Assembly: GCA_035541775.1 (NCBI GenBank) | Contig: DATKMP010000089.1 | Span: 1 to 17,415 of the forward strand | Source: DATKMP01 sp035541775 | GTDB lineage: Bacteria; Bacteroidota; Ignavibacteria; UBA10030 | Direction: 5' to 3' | DNA length: 17,415 bases | Shown here: in pieces, positions 1 to 8,200 of the stretch | How the letters are laid out: every line of letters starts with the position of its first letter | Position numbering within the stretch: position 1 is the first letter of the stretch | Notes under the pieces: generated by a model | Database searches by the model: none | Seen by the model: only the letters and a program-made list of their open reading frames with translations | Told to the model about the DNA's origin: nothing | Made by a program: the position numbers and the translations under genes

Positions 1-1145
1 CTGCAATGGCATACGAAGCATTACGATTTTTCAGCAAGCGGGATATGACGTTCCGTTTTATCTCGAATGTGGATGGAACGGACTTCACAGAAGCAACGCG
101 AGATTTGAATCCCGAAGAGACCTTGTTCATCGTGTGTTCCAAGACCTTTACGACGCTCGAGACGCTGGCGAATGCCAAGCTTGCGCGTACGTGGTGTTTG
201 GATACCCTTCGCGATGAACAATCGATTCGCAATCATTTTGTTGCGATCTCGACCAATGCCGATGAAGTGGCAAAGTTTGGAATCGATACCAAAAACATGT
301 TCGTGTTTTGGGATTGGGTCGGCGGACGATATTCGATGGATTCTGCTATCGGACTTTCGACGATGATCGCCATAGGCCCAGAAAATTTCAGGGCAATGCT
401 TGCAGGATTTCATGCCATGGATGAACATTTCCGCACAGCGCCGTTCGAAAAAAATCTTCCGGTACTAATGGGATTGCTGACGGTGTGGTACACAAATTTC
501 TTCCATGCCGATACTGTTGCAGTGCTGCCGTACGATCACTATTTAAAACGCTTCCCGGCATACTTACAGCAATTGACGATGGAAAGCAACGGCAAGCATG
601 TAACGCTCGATGGTATGAACGTCGATTATCAAACAAGTCCGATCTATTGGGGAGAGCCGGGGACGAATGGACAGCATTCATTTTTTCAACTGATCCATCA
701 AGGGACGAAATTGGTGCCGTGCGATTTTATCGGCTTCTGCCATTCGTTAAATCCTCATGGTACACAGCATTTTATGTTGATGGCAAATTTCTTTGCACAG
801 ACAGAAGCACTTGCGTTTGGGAAAACGGCCGAGGAGGTGAAGGCAGATGGAACAGCAGCGTGGTTAGCGCCTCATCGCGTCTTCGAAGGAAACCGGCCGA
901 CCAACACGATACTCGCAGAACGGTTGACCCCGGAAACGCTTGGCGCCTTGATTGCTCTGTACGAGCATAGTGTTTATACTCAAGGTGTTCTCTGGAATAT
1001 TAATTCGTTCGATCAGTGGGGAGTAGAACTGGGAAAAGTTTTGGCGAAGCGGATTATTCCGGAATTAGAAAGTCCGCAAGAATCTCGATTGAACCATGAC
1101 AGTTCGACGAATGCATTGATTCGCCGAATGAGAAAAAGCCAATAA
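1..1145 (+). CDS. pgi: Glucose-6-phosphate isomerase, C-terminal part (5' end outside window)
   Basis: Interconverts glucose 6-phosphate and fructose 6-phosphate in the cytosol (glycolysis and gluconeogenesis). The frame is open back to the first base, so the ATG at 6 is internal. Compared with the E. coli enzyme, roughly 140 N-terminal residues should lie upstream. Numbering from that ATG, the first family signature is at about 101-115 (WDWVGGRYSMDSAIG). The GEPGTNGQH block at 216-224 holds the catalytic Glu217. The second signature at 328-344 (WNINSFDQWGVELGK) ends in the catalytic Lys344. By eye, the position of the ring-opening His of the E. coli enzyme (ITHNP) is Leu248 here, with His246 and His255 nearby; I believe this varies within bacterial Pgi proteins. 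The next gene starts 8 nt downstream, so the two are probably co-transcribed. Identity is very secure. Confidence 0.97.
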   Translation, partial: AMAYEALRFFSKRDMTFRFISNVDGTDFTEATRDLNPEETLFIVCSKTFTTLETLANAKLARTWCLDTLRDEQSIRNHFVAISTNADEVAKFGIDTKNMFVFWDWVGGRYSMDSAIGLSTMIAIGPENFRAMLAGFHAMDEHFRTAPFEKNLPVLMGLLTVWYTNFFHADTVAVLPYDHYLKRFPAYLQQLTMESNGKHVTLDGMNVDYQTSPIYWGEPGTNGQHSFFQLIHQGTKLVPCDFIGFCHSLNPHGTQHFMLMANFFAQTEALAFGKTAEEVKADGTAAWLAPHRVFEGNRPTNTILAERLTPETLGALIALYEHSVYTQGVLWNINSFDQWGVELGKVLAKRIIPELESPQESRLNHDSSTNALIRRMRKSQ

Positions 1146-1153
1146 TCACTGAA

Positions 1154-1849
1154 ATGCATCAACGCCCGTTGATCATAGAAAATATTTCCATCGATGTGGA
1201 ACGGAAAAATATAAGGAGCATACGCATTGCTGTGTATCCTCGAACAGGGAGGGTGCGCTTAGCCGCACCGCACTGGGTGAGCGAAGAAACGTTGCAGGCA
1301 TACGCGATATCCCGATTGCCGTGGATTAAAAAACACCGCAAACGATTGATGTGTAAAGAACCCAGGGCAGCATACGAATATGTTTCCGGCGAACATCATT
1401 TCTATAACGGCCATCCATATTTGTTGGAAGTCGTTTCTTCCGATCGTTCGCATGGAGCGGCGCTGGAAAATTCCACCATAAAATTATTCACCGGAAAAGT
1501 CACCACACGGCATCAACGGTCGGAAATTCTTGCGGAATGGTATCGCAGCCAAATGAAAGCACAGCTGCCGGCGATGATCGCTGCATGGGAGCCGCGCATG
1601 GGGGTCCAGGTGAAGGAATTGGGCATTAAGCGGATGAAAACGCGATGGGGTTCATGCAATATCCGCACACAGAGAATCTGGCTGAATTTAGAATTGGCAA
1701 AGAAGTCGGTTCAATGTTTAGAATATGTGCTTGTGCACGAAATGGCGCACCTGTTAGTGCCCAATCATTCCATGGAATTTAAAACGCTGATGAATACGTT
1801 TCTGCCGAACTGGAAATTATTGAAACAGGAATTGAGCAAGAATAAATGA
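1154..1849 (+). CDS. YgjP/DUF45-type zinc metalloprotease-like protein
   Basis: A 231-residue protein of the YgjP-like (DUF45, WLM-related) family of predicted zinc-dependent hydrolases, whose physiological substrate is unknown. The family core is visible: TRWGSC at 163-168, then the zinc motif HEMAH at 195-199 with Glu196 as the catalytic candidate, and the probable third ligand His205 in PNHSMEF. The N-terminal half is a mixed beta region with no signal peptide or membrane segment, so it is probably cytoplasmic. The start is only 8 nt after the pgi stop and has no evident Shine-Dalgarno sequence, which suggests translational coupling to pgi. Length and motif order are normal for the family. 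The family assignment is firm; the cellular role is not known. Confidence 0.9.
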   Translation: MHQRPLIIENISIDVERKNIRSIRIAVYPRTGRVRLAAPHWVSEETLQAYAISRLPWIKKHRKRLMCKEPRAAYEYVSGEHHFYNGHPYLLEVVSSDRSHGAALENSTIKLFTGKVTTRHQRSEILAEWYRSQMKAQLPAMIAAWEPRMGVQVKELGIKRMKTRWGSCNIRTQRIWLNLELAKKSVQCLEYVLVHEMAHLLVPNHSMEFKTLMNTFLPNWKLLKQELSKNK

Positions 1850-1882
1850 TTTAATGATTTTGTGATTTGTGATTTGGTGAGT
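1847..1882 (+). repeat. Short TGATTT-rich direct repeat
   Basis: Starting within the TGA stop of the YgjP-like gene, TGATTT recurs four times at 7-11 nt spacing (tgatttaa, tgattttg, tgatttg, tgatttgg). It is a simple low-complexity tract in the 70-nt gap before the next gene. No function is evident. Confidence 0.6.
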
Positions 1883-1922
1883 TGAAAGTTATTGTATGTT
1901 TAATAAATAATAGAGGTGTATG

Positions 1923-2762
1923 ATGAAACATTTTTCTTCTCTGATACAATCGCTTATAATTTTATTGCTGACAATCTCCATAAGTGTTATCGGAACGGCG
2001 CAGCCGAAAGGGAACGACGGGCCGGTACAAATCGATTCAACGCTCTTTGTGGTCTTCGGCGGCGGAGGCAACAGCGGCGTCGTTCTCGGCGAGAAAACGG
2101 TAGTGGTGATCGACACGAAAATGACGAATGCATCGGATTCGCTCTATGCATTTGCAAAAGCAAAAGCGGGATTGAAACCCATCATCGTCATCAACACACA
2201 TTATCATCGCGATCATGTGCGAGGAAATAAATTTTATCACGGAAGCAAAATTTTTATCGGCAGTTACGAAAAAGATTTTTTGAAGGATAACATTGAGCCG
2301 GAAAATCAACCGACAGATTTTGTAAAAGATAGTTTGCTGATCGATCTCAGCAATGAACAAGTCCATCTTTATAATCTCGGCCAAGCACATACGATGAATG
2401 ATGTCGTGGTTTATCTTTCCAAGCATCGCGTGTTATTTACCGGCGATTTAATTTTCAATCATATCAATCCGGTGTTAATGGAAAAAAGCGGCGCCAATGT
2501 CCAAAGATGGATTTCGGTTCTGGATATTCTCGTACAACGATGGGGAAACAGTACTTTTGTGCCTGGTCATGGCGCGATTGGAGACCAAACGATGGCTGCA
2601 GCATTGCGCCAATATTTTGTCGATATGAGTGCTGCATCTGCCGATACCAACAGGGTGCACTCCATGGTTGAAAAATATCATGACTGGATCATGATGCCCA
2701 CGATGGCTTCACCGGAAAAAACGATAGAATACATTCGCGCAAGTAAACCGACGGTGAAATGA
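1923..2762 (+). CDS. Exported metallo-beta-lactamase-fold hydrolase
   Basis: An MBL-fold hydrolase of about 279 residues that begins with a hydrophobic signal peptide (roughly residues 8-27, ending near GTAQP), so it probably acts in the periplasm. Counting from the ATG at 1920, the metal-binding set is complete: HYHRDH at 94-99, His157 in GQAHTMND, Asp176 in FTGDLIFNH and His217 in VPGHG. This is the two-zinc site of the superfamily. The substrate cannot be read from the motifs; relatives include class B beta-lactamase-like, glyoxalase II-like and quinoprotein-associated hydrolases. Two ATGs lie in tandem at 1920 and 1923. The second has better spacing from the GAGG at 1913-1916, so I chose it. 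It is preceded by a 70-nt gap and followed by a gene-poor region. Confidence 0.9.
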   Translation: MKHFSSLIQSLIILLLTISISVIGTAQPKGNDGPVQIDSTLFVVFGGGGNSGVVLGEKTVVVIDTKMTNASDSLYAFAKAKAGLKPIIVINTHYHRDHVRGNKFYHGSKIFIGSYEKDFLKDNIEPENQPTDFVKDSLLIDLSNEQVHLYNLGQAHTMNDVVVYLSKHRVLFTGDLIFNHINPVLMEKSGANVQRWISVLDILVQRWGNSTFVPGHGAIGDQTMAAALRQYFVDMSAASADTNRVHSMVEKYHDWIMMPTMASPEKTIEYIRASKPTVK

Positions 2763-2861
2763 ATTCGCATTGTTCATGTGGGTTAGCTTTTTTCAATAAA
2801 CAGCTTCCGGAAATAGCTTTCACGAAATGCTGACAGAAATATATTAATAAGGAGAACGGAT

Positions 2862-2960
2862 ATGCTTAAACCACTGAAATATGTTTTGTTTATGTTGTAT
2901 AAGTATCATCAAGTTGGGAAAACAGCAGACAGACCAATGTCTGCTGCAGTATTGCCATAG
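2862..2960 (+). CDS. Small ORF (32 codons) with good ribosome binding site; possible truncated gene
   Basis: An ATG at 2862 follows AAGGAG (2849-2854) at a suitable distance and opens a 32-codon frame ending in TAG at 2958-2960. The N-terminal part, MLKPLKYVLFMLYKYHQVG, is hydrophobic and aromatic with basic residues. It resembles the start of a small membrane protein, and the frame stops just before a transmembrane helix would be expected. It could be a genuine small protein, but I think a decayed remnant is more likely because repeat debris follows immediately. I do not recognise the family. Confidence 0.35.
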   Translation: MLKPLKYVLFMLYKYHQVGKTADRPMSAAVLP

Positions 2961-3000
2961 AGATTGATTCGTCCCCGCAAGGGATCGAACCGCTGCCATG

Positions 3001-3031
3001 TGTCTTTGCGAAGGAGTCACAAAGTGACGAC
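3001..3031. repeat. Half copy of a dispersed inverted-repeat element
   Basis: The stretch tctttgcgaaggagtcac followed by aaagtgacga contains the short palindrome GTCAC/GTGAC. It is related to the left arm of the element at 16172-16285 (cgtctttgccagaagcg...). From memory, this arm type (TTTGCGAGGAG-like) is a common intergenic repeat in several bacterial phyla. Only one arm is seen here. Confidence 0.5.
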
Positions 3032-3101
3032 TGTGGTTACAATGTAATGGCGTTGCCACAATCTGATCGCGGAAAAAATGTTTTCCATAAAAATAATGTT
3101 C

Positions 3102-3160
3102 GTTACTTTCTTTAAGGGTAAAGAAAGTAACCAAAGAAACCTTTGGCGAAATAAACACGT
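3102..3160. repeat. Hairpin repeat, GTTACTTTCTTT family, copy 1
   Basis: A perfect 12-bp inverted repeat (GTTACTTTCTTT, 3102-3113, and its complement, 3120-3131), extendable by one A-T pair and leaving a 4-nt loop. It is followed by ccaaagaaacctttggcg, which contains a second small palindrome (CCAAAG/CTTTGG). Related copies occur at 7740-7793 and 7844-7930. Confidence 0.7.
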
Positions 3161-3340
3161 GCGACTGAGGTCAATCGTTTTATTGAGATTCTTTAGATAT
3201 ATATTGTATGGAATAATACATTGAAGATTTGTTTGGATTAATTTCTTGTGTGACAAAGTTGACATCCGTTGTTTCGCCGGCTGAAGGATGTGAAAAAGAA
3301 GAAAGAAGATGGTAGAAGGATAGATTCTTCGGCTACGATG

Positions 3341-3378
3341 ATGCTTCGACAGGCTCAGCATGACATGCTTCGACAAGA
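3341..3378. repeat. REP-like unit
   Basis: Contains TTCGACAGGCTCAGCATGAC, followed at once by a second partial unit starting atgcttcgaca. From memory this sequence is dispersed in many bacterial genomes and often yields spurious ORFs reading MLSLSKH on the reverse strand, as it does here. No transposase of the RAYT type is in the window. Confidence 0.6.
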
Positions 3379-3438
3379 CCGCTGAAGGCCGTTACACCAA
3401 GCTTGAGAAAAGCTTTGCCAACTCTTTGCCCTGAATTC

Positions 3439-3885
3439 TCATGGTATTTTTGAATCCTTCCGGCGGATCGATGTTACATACTCTATCGACCATTCACCAC
3501 CGCCGACAATGACAAGAAATGTTAATCCAACCAACATACACCAATCAACACGTGCTTCGTGTGCAAATGTCCAGAATCCTTTTTCTAAAAGCATCGGTAT
3601 TTTGGTCGATGCAAATGCAACGAGCATGCTCATAATCAGAGGAAAGGCTGCCATTCTTGTGAACCAACCGAGGAGCAGCAGCACTCCGAAAACAATTTCG
3701 ACACCACCAACAAACGGCGCCATAATGGATGGTAAAGGAATCCCGATCTTGATAAATCTTCCGACTCCTAATGCATCCGGAAAAAGAAATTTTTGTATTC
3801 CCTCTGAAATAAATACGAATGCGAGCATCATTCGAATAAGTATGATAGCCAGATTAAGTTTGCTTTGAGATATAGGTGTGTGCAT
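3439..3885 (-). CDS. DoxX family membrane protein
   Basis: A 148-residue integral membrane protein with the DoxX layout of four hydrophobic segments. The first helix reads LAIILIRMMLAFVFISEGIQKFLFP, followed by the PFVGGVEIVFGVLLLLGWFTR segment typical of the family. DoxX proteins are small quinone- or thiosulfate-related membrane proteins, but most members have no assigned function. I chose the start at 3885 because GGAGG (3893-3897) lies 8 nt before it. An ATG at 3900 is in frame but would place this SD inside the gene. The SD lies immediately after the stop of the frameshifted outer-membrane gene upstream, so the two form a transcription unit. Confidence 0.88.
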   Translation of the reverse strand: MHTPISQSKLNLAIILIRMMLAFVFISEGIQKFLFPDALGVGRFIKIGIPLPSIMAPFVGGVEIVFGVLLLLGWFTRMAAFPLIMSMLVAFASTKIPMLLEKGFWTFAHEARVDWCMLVGLTFLVIVGGGEWSIEYVTSIRRKDSKIP

Positions 3886-3899
3886 GGATGAATCCTCCA

Positions 3900-4633
3900 T
3901 TACATAGTGAGTTGGTAGGCGATATATCCGGTATAAGCTCCATCGCCAGACAATGTGTGACCAACGGAAAAAAGGATGTGATGCTGTTCGGTAAGATTAA
4001 TGTATCCGCCAAGATTGAATCCGCTATTCGACTCTGAATCTTGAGTTTGCGCTGTCTGATAATAAAACTCATTGCCCAATGTGATGACATCGGAAAAATC
4101 ATATTGAAGTTCCCATCCTGTGAAGAAAGAATTTTTATGACCGGCACCCGGATTTATCCACATACCTCCGCCGCCGTAGGACGTGAGTTTTCCCCAGCTC
4201 TTTTGAATCCATACAGGTAGATAGACTTGAAGAGAGCCATTTCCTAATTGATCGTTTTGATTACCCGTTGGAAGTTCAATTAAGGGAAAACAACCGATCT
4301 GAGGTGAAGAATCGGTTTCCTGAACGAATCTATATTTCACTCCAAGCTCTGTATCGGAGTAACCGTAATGTGTTCCTTCGACAGAATGGACATACCCGAT
4401 CGGTGCGACAATATGTAATTGCACATCCGGGAGCGCTCCATAATTGACTTCGATATGAGGACTGTTGCATCGGATTCGAATGTTGAAAATTGCTGTTGTG
4501 ATGCTACATAGAATTCCCAATGGTGAAAATCGACAGGCTGCGGATCATCCGTCCTGAACGGAGGCCCGGCTACTAATACCGCGCTTGTCATAACAATTAA
4601 TAAAATGAGAGAATGAATTCTGAACAATATCAT
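3900..4633 (-). pseudogene. Frameshifted PF13557-type outer-membrane 'transporter'
   Basis: Two overlapping frames together give one protein. The N-terminal frame has a signal peptide (ILFRIHSLILLIVMTSAVLVAG) followed by PPFRTDDPQPVDFHHWEFY, a hallmark of outer-membrane proteins annotated 'transporter' (Phenol_MetA_deg, PF13557). The C-terminal frame continues with PHIEVNYGALPDVQLHIVAP and ends in barrel-like alternating strands. The switch is at 4460-4462: adding one base after GCAACAG (minus strand) gives DATGPHIEVNYG and a continuous 244-residue product. The total length of 734 nt is one short of a multiple of three, consistent with a single-base deletion. This is either a recent inactivation or a sequencing error. 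I used the ATG at 4633 rather than 4669 because it sits directly before the signal peptide. Confidence 0.82.
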
Positions 4634-4725
4634 TTTAAATTCTTTTTGATAATTCGTTGAGCAATTCATTTATTTTCATTATGGCTTCGCACAATGGTTG
4701 AATTTCTTTTAACGTAATATGAACT

Positions 4726-6618
4726 TTATTCTTCCAGAGTCGTGAGGTTGCCCGGATCCTGACCAAGAGCGCGTGCTTTTAAAACACGGCGCATAATTTT
4801 TCCGCTTCGAGTTTTGGGGAGTGAATCAACGATTTCGATCTTTTCCGGTTTCGCAATAGGACCGAGTTCGTGAGAAACATGCGTGCGTAATTCTTCTACC
4901 AATCCATCATGCGGTTTCTCTCCGGCTTTGAGTATAACATAGGCATGGATAGCATTGCCTTTGACCTCGTGAGGCAATCCGATCGCTGCCGCTTCAGCAA
5001 TGGCGTGATGGCTGACTAATGCACTTTCAATTTCAGCGGTACCTAATCGATAACCGGAAACTTTAATGACATCATCCACACGGCCAATGATCCAAAAATA
5101 TCCGTCTTCATCACGACGTGCTGAATCACCCGTAAGATATTTTCCGGGATACTTACTCCAGTACTGCTGCACGTACCGTTCGGGGTCTTTATACAGCGTG
5201 CGCATCATGGCAGGCCAAGGATTTTCAATTACTAAAAATCCTTCTTCATTCACGCGCGTAGATTTCCCTTCTTCATTCAGAATATCCATTTTCAATCCCG
5301 GGAAAGGACGCGTACCGGAACCCGGCTTGAGTGCGACGGACGGCATCGGTGTGATCATAAACATTCCTGTTTCGGTCTGCCACCATGTATCCATGATAGG
5401 ACAGCGATCTTTGCCGATGACACGATGGTACCATTTCCAAGCTTCGGGATTGATGGGCTCGCCGACAGAACCAAGAAGACGAAGTGAAGAGAGGTCGTGG
5501 CGATTCGGCCATGCTTCACCGTACCGCATTAATCCACGAATGGCTGTCGGTGCGGTATAAAGAATATTAATACCGTACTTTTCGATCATCTGCCACCAGC
5601 GATTGGGATAGGGATAGGTTGGAGCACCTTCGTATAAAAACGAAGTGGCTCCATTGAGAAGCGGGCCGTAGACGATATAACTATGACCTGTGATCCAGCC
5701 CGGATCTGCCGCGCACCAATATCGATCTTCTTCACGAATATCAAATACATATTTTAATGTTGTGTAAGTGCCGACCATGTATCCGCCATGCGTGTGGAGA
5801 ATTGCTTTTGGTTTGCCGGTCGTGCCGGAGGTATACAGCATAAAGAGGGGATCTTCTGCGTCTACAATTTCGACATTGGAACCGCCATTCGCGATGGGAA
5901 GGTTCATCAATTCGTGATACCACATATCGCGACCTTCTTCCATGTTCACATCTTCGCCGGTGCGCCGAACGACGAGCACACTTTCAATCGTACCGGTACG
6001 CTGCAGGGCTTCATCGGCAATGTGTTTGAGGGGAACAACTTTGCCGCGCTGATACGCGCCGTCACAAGTGATTAAGACTTTCGATTGGCTGTCTTCGATG
6101 CGTTCCGCCAGAGCCTCCACAGTGAAGCCGCCATACACCACCGAGTGAATTGCACCGATGCGTGCACACGCCAGCATTGCGATCGGCAATTCCGGAATAC
6201 GTCCCATGTAAATCGTTACACGGTCTCCTTTCACAACACCGAGACTATTGAGCACGTTTCCGAACCTGCATACTTCCCGATGCAATGCAAAGTAGGAGAA
6301 GGAACGGAAGTCTCCATTTTCTCCTTCCCACATCAGTGCAAGTTTGTTGCGGCGTGCCGTCTTCACATGGCGGTCGAGACAGTTGTAAGCAATGTTCGTT
6401 TTGCCGCCCACGAACCATTGAAAGAACGGTTTGTGCGAATCATCCAGCACTTTTGTCCATGGAGTGAACCAATGTAATTCTTTTGCTTCCCGTTCCCAGA
6501 AATCCAAATTATTTTGTTCCGCATCATTCCGGATCTTTTCCCAATCGGGTACTCTTGATTGATTGATGACTTCGCTGGAGGGATAATACACTTCGCCTGA
6601 TAAAGAATGCTTTGACAT
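4726..6618 (-). CDS. acs: Acetyl-CoA synthetase (AMP-forming)
   Basis: Activates acetate to acetyl-CoA through acetyl-AMP in the cytosol. Its 630 residues are close to the usual 640-650. Motifs appear in order: the N-terminal ACS domain (about 20-80, with WFVGGKTNIAYNCLDRH), the P-loop-like YTSGTTGKPK at 262-271, GEPINPEAW at 386-394, DTWWQTETG at 410-418 (the Trp that limits the pocket to acetate), the hinge region GRVDDVIKVSGYRLG at 512-526, and the C-terminal PKTRSGKIMRR at 601-611. Lys607 in that motif is the residue acetylated by Pat-type enzymes in other bacteria. The start is supported by GGAG about 9 nt upstream. The gene is divergent from the NmrA-like gene, and the outer-membrane gene and doxX follow on the same strand after about 90 nt. 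Confidence 0.97.
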   Translation of the reverse strand: MSKHSLSGEVYYPSSEVINQSRVPDWEKIRNDAEQNNLDFWEREAKELHWFTPWTKVLDDSHKPFFQWFVGGKTNIAYNCLDRHVKTARRNKLALMWEGENGDFRSFSYFALHREVCRFGNVLNSLGVVKGDRVTIYMGRIPELPIAMLACARIGAIHSVVYGGFTVEALAERIEDSQSKVLITCDGAYQRGKVVPLKHIADEALQRTGTIESVLVVRRTGEDVNMEEGRDMWYHELMNLPIANGGSNVEIVDAEDPLFMLYTSGTTGKPKAILHTHGGYMVGTYTTLKYVFDIREEDRYWCAADPGWITGHSYIVYGPLLNGATSFLYEGAPTYPYPNRWWQMIEKYGINILYTAPTAIRGLMRYGEAWPNRHDLSSLRLLGSVGEPINPEAWKWYHRVIGKDRCPIMDTWWQTETGMFMITPMPSVALKPGSGTRPFPGLKMDILNEEGKSTRVNEEGFLVIENPWPAMMRTLYKDPERYVQQYWSKYPGKYLTGDSARRDEDGYFWIIGRVDDVIKVSGYRLGTAEIESALVSHHAIAEAAAIGLPHEVKGNAIHAYVILKAGEKPHDGLVEELRTHVSHELGPIAKPEKIEIVDSLPKTRSGKIMRRVLKARALGQDPGNLTTLEE

Positions 6619-6660
6619 AGAACTTACTCCCAGACAAATGAAACCGTTGTGTTTACAATC

Positions 6661-6666
6661 AGTATA
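6661..6666 (-). promoter_or_regulatory. Possible -10 element for acs
   Basis: TATACT on the minus strand, 43 nt upstream of the acs ATG, matches the sigma-70-type -10 consensus (TATAAT) at five of six bases. No good -35 lies at 16-18 bp, so this is tentative. Confidence 0.3.
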
Positions 6667-6815
6667 ACGACACTGCCTGAAAAACGGTTCCAGACAGAAA
6701 TATTATTTGGAATTTCATATAGTACTAAACTGTGCGCAAAATTTAATGGAACGTCCTCATTTTGAAAATTGTTCTTTATAGAAATATTTTTACACCATTA
6801 AAGAAAGGTACCACC

Positions 6816-7706
6816 ATGAGTACTTATGTGATTTTAGGCGCAACCGGCCATACAGGCAAACCTATCACTTTCGGACTTTTAGAAAAACACCAAACCGTGC
6901 GCATTATCAGCAGGCATGCAGAAAACGCAGCCGATCTGATTCAGAAGGGAGCACAGCATTTTGAAGGAGATTCGAGCGATGCAGCTTTCCTTAAAAAAGT
7001 CTTTAGCGGCGCGGATGCATTATACACGCTCATTCCATTCGATCCGCTGAGCAGCGATTTTACACAAACCCAAGTACGGCATGTCCATGCTATCACAGAA
7101 GCGCTTCGCACATCGAGTATCAAGCATGTTGTTACGCTAAGCAGTGTGGGAGCCCACTTAAAGAGCAACGCAGGCGTTGTGCAGGGGCTGCAAAAAATGG
7201 AAGAACAATTCAATACGCTTGCGGGAATCGATATACTGCATTTGCGTGCGGCATATTTTCTGGAGAATACACTTTCGATGGTAGAAATGGTAAAGCACAT
7301 GGGATTTATGGGAACACCGGTGCGTGCCGATCTTAAAGTGCCGATGGTAGCAACACAGGATATTGCAGCAACAGCTTTGAAGCACCTGCTGGCGCTCGAT
7401 TTTTCCGGGAAGAAGCATGAATATGTTCTTGGAAACAAAGAATATACGTATGCCGATATTGCTGCGATTTACGGAAGAGCAATCGGAAAGCCGGATTTGA
7501 AATACACGCAGCTGCCGTACGATGCCGTAAAGCAATCCATGATGCAGATGGGCATGGGAGAAAGCGCGGTGGACAAGATTAACGAATTTGTGAAATCGAT
7601 GAACGAAGGAAGCGTTCTTGCAGATGCGCAACGGACGCCTCATAATACGACGCCGACTTCGGCGGAGGAATTTGCGTCGGTATTTAAGTCGATGTATGAG
7701 AAATGA
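6816..7706 (+). CDS. NmrA-like NAD(P)-binding protein (atypical SDR)
   Basis: A 296-residue protein of the NmrA/YtfG-like atypical short-chain dehydrogenase group. Some members sense NAD(P)H and others are quinone reductases. The Rossmann dinucleotide motif GATGHTG is at residues 8-14, followed by the second-strand basic stretch VRIISRHAENA and the SSVGAH stretch typical of the fold. The catalytic YxxxK of classical SDRs is not evident, as expected for this group. I place the start at 6816 because the beta-strand and glycine motif begin directly after it and AGAAAGG sits at 6802-6808; the in-frame ATG at 6762 would add a 19-residue extension that does not fit the fold. It is divergent from acs and followed by a gene-free stretch. 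The substrate is unknown. Confidence 0.88.
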   Translation: MSTYVILGATGHTGKPITFGLLEKHQTVRIISRHAENAADLIQKGAQHFEGDSSDAAFLKKVFSGADALYTLIPFDPLSSDFTQTQVRHVHAITEALRTSSIKHVVTLSSVGAHLKSNAGVVQGLQKMEEQFNTLAGIDILHLRAAYFLENTLSMVEMVKHMGFMGTPVRADLKVPMVATQDIAATALKHLLALDFSGKKHEYVLGNKEYTYADIAAIYGRAIGKPDLKYTQLPYDAVKQSMMQMGMGESAVDKINEFVKSMNEGSVLADAQRTPHNTTPTSAEEFASVFKSMYEK

Positions 7707-7739
7707 AAAGTGATATGGAATGAGTAAATATTATTGTTC

Positions 7740-7793
7740 GTTCTTTTTCTTGAAAGAAAAGAACCAATCGCGAAGCGATGGCGTTGCCAAAGT
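7740..7793. repeat. Hairpin repeat, copy 2
   Basis: GTTCTTTT (7740-7747) pairs with AAAAGAAC (7757-7764). This is followed by a second hairpin ATCGC-gaa-GCGAT (7767-7779) and then ggcgttgccaaag. It lies about 30 nt after the stop of the NmrA-like gene and could also act as a transcript end structure, though it lacks a terminal T tract. Confidence 0.6.
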
Positions 7794-7843
7794 TCAAGAC
7801 TGTAGAAAAATATGCTAACAACATAAAAAAAATATTAATGAAT

Positions 7844-7930
7844 GTCGCTTCCTTTGAAAGAGCAAAGAAAGCGACAGCCACAACGTGGTGGCTTTGCCAA
7901 AAGAAACTCTTGCGAAATCGAAATGGGGAC
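7844..7930. repeat. Hairpin repeat, copy 3
   Basis: GTCGCTTCCTTTG (7844-7856) pairs with CAAAGAAAGCGAC (7863-7875) with one mismatch. A second palindrome AGCCAC/GTGGCT (7876-7893) follows, then tttgccaaaag and the tail cgaaatcgaaatgggga. It has the same modular order as copy 2. Confidence 0.6.
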
Positions 7931-8116
7931 ACATAGTATATACGAAATGAGTGGATTTAGAAAATAATGTAACATTGCATGTTTTTATGTTTTAAAAGAT
8001 GATAACGTGCCCACGGGATAACCACGAACGATTTCGCATGACGGAAGGACAGAGGAATGCCTGCACAGGAAATGCGACATAGGGTTGTCTGCAATGGGGA
8101 AAATTGCGACGTTCGC

Positions 8117-8200
8117 TTCTGCCAATCGCAACGCGATGCCATTGGCAAAAGTAGGCAGACAGGTCGATGAACGCGTGGCTTTGTTTTCAAAATATAAATG
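8117..8200. repeat. Diverged hairpin repeat, copy 4
   Basis: cttctgccaat (8117-8127) pairs with attggcaaaag (8142-8152) with one mismatch. The interior, ccaatcgcaacgcgatg, resembles ccaatcgcgaagcgatg of copy 2. The tail gtggctttg...aaatgggga matches copy 3. The long first hairpin of the other copies is missing. Confidence 0.5.

Larger units (their letters stand above)
2961..3438. other. Gene-free region with repeat fragments
   Basis: No convincing gene on either strand. It holds three pieces related to dispersed repeats: a half element at 3001-3031 (tctttgcgaaggagtcac...), a hairpin repeat at 3102-3160 and a REP-like unit at 3341-3378. The short open frames here have repeat-derived, low-complexity translations and no ribosome binding sites. 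Confidence 0.6.

Noticed and set aside
2972..3000. tRNA-like T-arm (GGTTCGATCCC on the minus strand)
   Set aside because: The flanking bases do not form the T stem, and no acceptor, anticodon or D arm can be folded around it.
4620..4740. Minus-strand frame ending KEIQPLCEAIMKINELLNEL...
   Set aside because: It reads as a helix for about 35 codons between acs and the outer-membrane gene, but overlaps the acs end and the only ATG gives 14 codons without a ribosome binding site.
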